From Streptomyces lydicus (GTDB lineage Bacteria > Actinomycetota > Actinomycetes > Streptomycetales > Streptomycetaceae): a stretch of 28,441 nucleotides of DNA. A program made the position numbers and the translations under genes. The notes below the pieces were generated by a model. That model was not told where the DNA came from. It did not search any database and saw only the letters and a list, made by a program, of their open reading frames with translations. Positions 25,763 to 28,441 of the stretch are shown in pieces. The stretch is from the NCBI RefSeq assembly GCF_000717345.1, contig NZ_JNZA01000063.1, forward strand, positions 1 through 28,441, written 5' to 3'. Within the stretch, counting starts at the first letter, position 1; every line of letters starts with the position of its first letter.

Positions 25763-26708
25763 CAGCGCCCGAGCTTCGCTCGAGGACCTGCGCACCGAGA
25801 TAGCCAAGGCCGTCGTAGGCCAGGACCCGGCCGTCACCGGCCTGGTCGTCGCACTCCTCTGCCGCGGTCACGTACTCCTCGAAGGCGCCCCGGGCGTCGC
25901 CAAGACCCTCCTCGTGCGCGCCCTGTCAGCGGCACTCGAACTCGACACCAAGCGCGTCCAGTTCACCCCCGACCTGATGCCGAGCGATGTCACCGGCTCA
26001 CTGGTCTACGACGCCCGCAGCGCGGAGTTCTCCTTCCAGCCGGGCCCCGTCTTCACCAACCTGCTGCTCGCCGACGAGATCAACCGCACGCCGCCCAAAA
26101 CCCAGGCGTCCCTGCTCGAAGCGATGGAAGAGCGCCAGGTGACTGTCGACGGCACACCCCGCCCCCTCCCCGAGCCGTTCCTGGTGGCCGCCACCCAGAA
26201 CCCCGTGGAATATGAAGGCACCTATCCGCTGCCCGAAGCCCAACTCGACAGGTTCCTGTTGAAGCTGACGGTGCCTCTCCCCGCCCGCCATGACGAGATA
26301 GACATCCTCACCCGTCACGCGGCCGGCTTCAGCCCTCGCGACCTCGGCGCCGCCGGGCTGCGCCCCGTCGCCTCCACCGCCGACCTCGACTCGGCCCGCG
26401 ACGCGGTCGCCAAGACCTCGGTCTCCCCCGAAGTCACCGGCTATATCGTCGATATCTGCCGTGCCACCCGCGAATCCCCCTCGCTCTCCCTCGGTGTCTC
26501 CCCCCGAGGCGCAACTGCCCTGCTTTCGACGTCACGCGCCTGGGCCTGGCTCACCGGCCGCGACTATGTAACCCCCGACGACGTCAAGGCCCTTGCTCTT
26601 CCCACGCTCCGTCACCGCATCCAGCTCCGCCCGGAAGCGGAGATGGAAGGAGTCACCGCGGACTCCGTGATCAACGCCGTACTCGCTCATCTCCCCGTCC
26701 CCCGCTGA
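25743..26708 (+). CDS. MoxR-family AAA+ ATPase
   Basis: A 321-residue cytoplasmic ATPase of the MoxR branch, chaperone-like machines that remodel or activate partner proteins together with VWA/DUF58 proteins. Walker A is GAPGVAKT at 48-55, Walker B LLLADEINR with Asp111-Glu112, sensor 1 AATQNP, the arginine-finger region EAQLDRF and sensor 2 VSPRGATALL. All ATPase motifs are intact. The start is GTG 25743, inside the 3' end of the DUF4350 gene, with an AGAGAGG about 9 nt upstream. It is followed after 12 nt by the DUF58 gene, the classic MoxR-DUF58 pairing. The client is unknown. Confidence 0.95.
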   Translation: MSTPTADSARASLEDLRTEIAKAVVGQDPAVTGLVVALLCRGHVLLEGAPGVAKTLLVRALSAALELDTKRVQFTPDLMPSDVTGSLVYDARSAEFSFQPGPVFTNLLLADEINRTPPKTQASLLEAMEERQVTVDGTPRPLPEPFLVAATQNPVEYEGTYPLPEAQLDRFLLKLTVPLPARHDEIDILTRHAAGFSPRDLGAAGLRPVASTADLDSARDAVAKTSVSPEVTGYIVDICRATRESPSLSLGVSPRGATALLSTSRAWAWLTGRDYVTPDDVKALALPTLRHRIQLRPEAEMEGVTADSVINAVLAHLPVPR

Positions 26709-26720
26709 GGCGACGACACC

Positions 26721-28031
26721 GTGGCCCTCACCGGACGCACCGCCCTCGTCTCCGCACTCGGAGCTCTCTTCGTCGGCTTCGTGCTGCCCAGCTGGCTCGG
26801 CATCCTCGCCGTCCAACTCACCTTGCTGATAGCAATTTTGTGCGACCTCACTCTCGCCGCGCCAGTGCGAAAGCTCCAGTTCACCCGAACCGGTGACACA
26901 ACTGTTCGACTAACAGGCGAAGCCCACACGCACCTCACCCTCACCAACCCAGGCCGCCGCCCGCTGCGCGCCCAGGTCCGCGACGCCTGGCCCCCGAGCT
27001 CCTTCCCCCCCGGCACGGACATCCCCGCCTCACGCCACACCCTTCGCGTCCCCGCCGGCGAACGCCGCCGCCTCACCACCACGCTCCGCCCGACCCGCCG
27101 CGGCGATCACCACGCCGTCCGCGTCACGGTCCGCTCGTACGGCCCCCTCGGCCTGGCAGCTCGGCAGGGAAGTCACCACGTCCCGTGGACGCTGCGCGTC
27201 CTGCCCCCCTTCACCAGCCGCAAGCACCTCCCGGCGAAACTCGCGCGGCTCCGTGAACTCGACGGCCGCACCAGCCTCCTGACCCGCGGTGAAGGCACCG
27301 AGTTCGACAGCCTCCGCGACTACACCCCCGGCGACGACACCCGCTCCATCGACTGGCGCGCCACCGCCCGGCGCCAGGACCTCGCCGTCCGCACCTGGCG
27401 CCCCGAACGCGACCGCCGCATTCTGCTCGTCCTGGAAACCGGCCGCACCTCAGCCGGCCGCGTCGGCGACATCCCCCGCCTCGACGCCTCCATGGACGCC
27501 GCCCTCCTGCTCGGAGCCCTCGCCGCCCGCGCCGGCGACCGCGTCGACCTGCTCGCCTACGACCGCCGGGTACGCGCCTCCGTGCAGGGCCGCGCGGCCC
27601 GCGACGTCCTCCCGGCCCTCACCGAGGCCCTCGCACCCCTCGAATCCGAACTCGTCGAGGCGGACGCCCGCGGCCTGGCCGCCACCATCCACCGCCGCAC
27701 CTCGCGCCGGTCCCTCATCGTGCTCTTCACCGGACTGGACGCGGCCCCCGTGGAAGAGGCCCTCCTGCCCGTCCTCCCCAGCCTCACCCAACGCAACGAA
27801 CTCATCGTCGCGGCCGTGGCCGACCCTCGCATCGAGGAGATGGCCGCCGGCCGTCACACCCCGCAGGCGGTTTACGCGGCAGCCGCCGCCGAGCAGACCC
27901 GCGCCGCCCGCCGCCGCACCGCGGACCGCCTCCGCCACCACGGCATCACCGTCATCGACTCCACCCCGTCCCACCTCGCCCCCGACCTGGCCGACGCCTA
28001 CCTCACCCTGAAGGCGACGGGCCGCCTCTAA
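26721..28031 (+). CDS. DUF58 domain protein (VWA-like, MoxR partner)
   Basis: A 436-residue protein with two N-terminal hydrophobic segments at about 8-24 and 27-47. A beta-rich region then precedes the DUF58 signature GTEFDSLRDYTPGDDTRSID at 192-211, followed by W and WRATARRQDLAVRTW. A VWA-like segment comes next (RRILLVLETGR, ... MDAALLLGALAARAGDRVDLLAYD). DUF58 proteins are thought to be substrates or adaptors of MoxR ATPases. GTG 26721 lies 12 nt after the MoxR stop, with GAGG overlapping that stop as ribosome-binding site. It is the last gene of the operon; codon 27 onward stays high in G+C apart from a short AT-richer patch at about 26830-26915. Confidence 0.9.
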   Translation: MALTGRTALVSALGALFVGFVLPSWLGILAVQLTLLIAILCDLTLAAPVRKLQFTRTGDTTVRLTGEAHTHLTLTNPGRRPLRAQVRDAWPPSSFPPGTDIPASRHTLRVPAGERRRLTTTLRPTRRGDHHAVRVTVRSYGPLGLAARQGSHHVPWTLRVLPPFTSRKHLPAKLARLRELDGRTSLLTRGEGTEFDSLRDYTPGDDTRSIDWRATARRQDLAVRTWRPERDRRILLVLETGRTSAGRVGDIPRLDASMDAALLLGALAARAGDRVDLLAYDRRVRASVQGRAARDVLPALTEALAPLESELVEADARGLAATIHRRTSRRSLIVLFTGLDAAPVEEALLPVLPSLTQRNELIVAAVADPRIEEMAAGRHTPQAVYAAAAAEQTRAARRRTADRLRHHGITVIDSTPSHLAPDLADAYLTLKATGRL

Positions 28032-28342
28032 CCCGGGAGCCAAGCCCACGACCCCCTACAGGTGAGCAACGTCGGCCCACGACGCCCACCACGGCCCACC
28101 CCCAGCCAGGTGTGACCCCCATCCTCTGTCTCAACCAATCACCACGAGCCGGCCAGCTCTCGCTCCCGCCCAGCACCGCTCACAGGCAACCGCTTACAGA
28201 CAGAAAGCGCTATGCCGGCTAGGGAGGTCAAGGAGCCCCTCACCGCGCACCTGGCACGCCACTCAATCCCCCGGCAGGCGGCCAATACATCCGCTACATC
28301 CGCCAGCCAAGGACGACGTCCCACTCACTTCCCCGGGAACGC
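28032..28342. other. 311-bp gap between DUF58 and the rRNA terminator
   Basis: I see no gene, tRNA or strong hairpin here. The DNA is lower in G+C than the coding regions, and a short direct repeat (ACATCCGCT/ACATCCGCC, about 28286-28303) is the only pattern noted. Read-through from the DUF58 operon would end at the hairpin at 28343-28388. Confidence 0.6.
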
Positions 28343-28388
28343 AAAAAGCCTCGTTCCCCGAGTCGAAACTCGGGGAACGAGGCTTTTT
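28343..28388. terminator. Bidirectional rRNA-operon terminator
   Basis: A perfect 21-bp stem (arms 28343-28363 and 28368-28388, core GCCTCGTTCCCCGAGT) with a 4-nt loop that reads TTCG on the - strand. Both ends finish in five T residues, so it works as an intrinsic terminator in both directions. It begins 9 nt beyond the 5S rRNA end. Confidence 0.95.
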
Positions 28389-28396
28389 CAAAATTT

Positions 28397-28441
28397 GTTC
28401 GGCGGCGTCCTACTCTCCCACAGGGTCCCCCCTGCAGTACC
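28397..28441 (-). rRNA. rrf: 5S ribosomal RNA, 3' end (partial)
   Basis: The - strand from the right edge reads GGTACTGCAGGGGGGACCCT, then GTGGGAGAGTAGGACGCCGCCGAAC. This is the 3' third of Streptomyces 5S rRNA: the helix IV/V region, then the helix I strand with the GAGAGTAGGACGCCGCC ending. About 45 of some 120 nt are present. The operon must continue (23S, 16S) beyond the right edge on the - strand. The exact mature end could differ by one or two bases. Confidence 0.95.

Noticed and set aside
21626..25837. 1400-codon - strand frame opposite the membrane operon and within mtnA in another frame
   Set aside because: Low-complexity Gly/Arg/Val/Glu sequence with no motif. The + strand holds five recognisable genes here and mtnA uses a different - strand frame.
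1..28441. Search by eye for CRISPR arrays, insertion sequences, integrase/att sites, tRNA genes and defence systems
   Set aside because: No regularly spaced repeats, transposase or integrase motifs, terminal inverted repeats, tRNA cloverleaf or defence-type gene neighbourhood was seen. The window reads as conserved core chromosome.

Overview
The window is a high-GC chromosomal segment typical of Streptomyces. The evidence is the very high G/C use at third codon positions, the long antisense shadow frames, the family content and the gene order. It looks like conserved core chromosome: I see no insertion sequence, integrase, prophage, CRISPR array or biosynthetic cluster. Gene order and identities match, from memory, the actinobacterial block mtrA-mtrB-lpqB-comF-hpf-secA that is also known from Mycobacterium.

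Layout, left to right. The end of an ABC-transporter ATPase (+) meets, across a strong bidirectional hairpin, a 1653-residue NAD-dependent glutamate dehydrogenase (-). Next come a HAD-type hydrolase and a DUF6912-like protein (both -), then a divergent DUF6459/Rv3235-family protein (+) that converges on secA (-). Two + strand genes follow: a GNAT acetyltransferase and a YcaQ/AlkX-like winged-helix DNA glycosylase. After them sits a - strand series: an orphan LuxR-type response regulator, long-form hpf with a possible 26-codon leader ORF in front, comF, and the tightly packed mtnA-mtrA-mtrB-lpqB group. The last two thirds of the right arm is a five-gene + strand operon: a multi-pass membrane protein with a GPDPase_memb-type domain, DUF4129, DUF4350, a MoxR AAA+ ATPase and DUF58. 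The window closes with a 21-bp bidirectional terminator and the 3' end of a 5S rRNA, so an rRNA operon runs in from the right on the - strand.

How the genes work together. MtrB senses an envelope or cell-cycle cue and phosphorylates MtrA, and the lipoprotein LpqB modulates MtrB; the three are translationally linked. SecA drives Sec export. HPF silences ribosomes under stress. Gdh catabolises glutamate and MtnA recycles methylthioribose. The MoxR/DUF58 operon encodes a membrane-linked AAA+ system of unknown job, with three membrane proteins beside it.

I did not find a clear-cut undescribed system. The best leads are the five-gene MoxR membrane operon, the small ORF with a strong ribosome-binding site just before hpf, a DxN variant of the HAD catalytic motif, a 15-bp perfect triplet repeat inside the DUF6912 gene, and a lone consensus DnaA box before comF.
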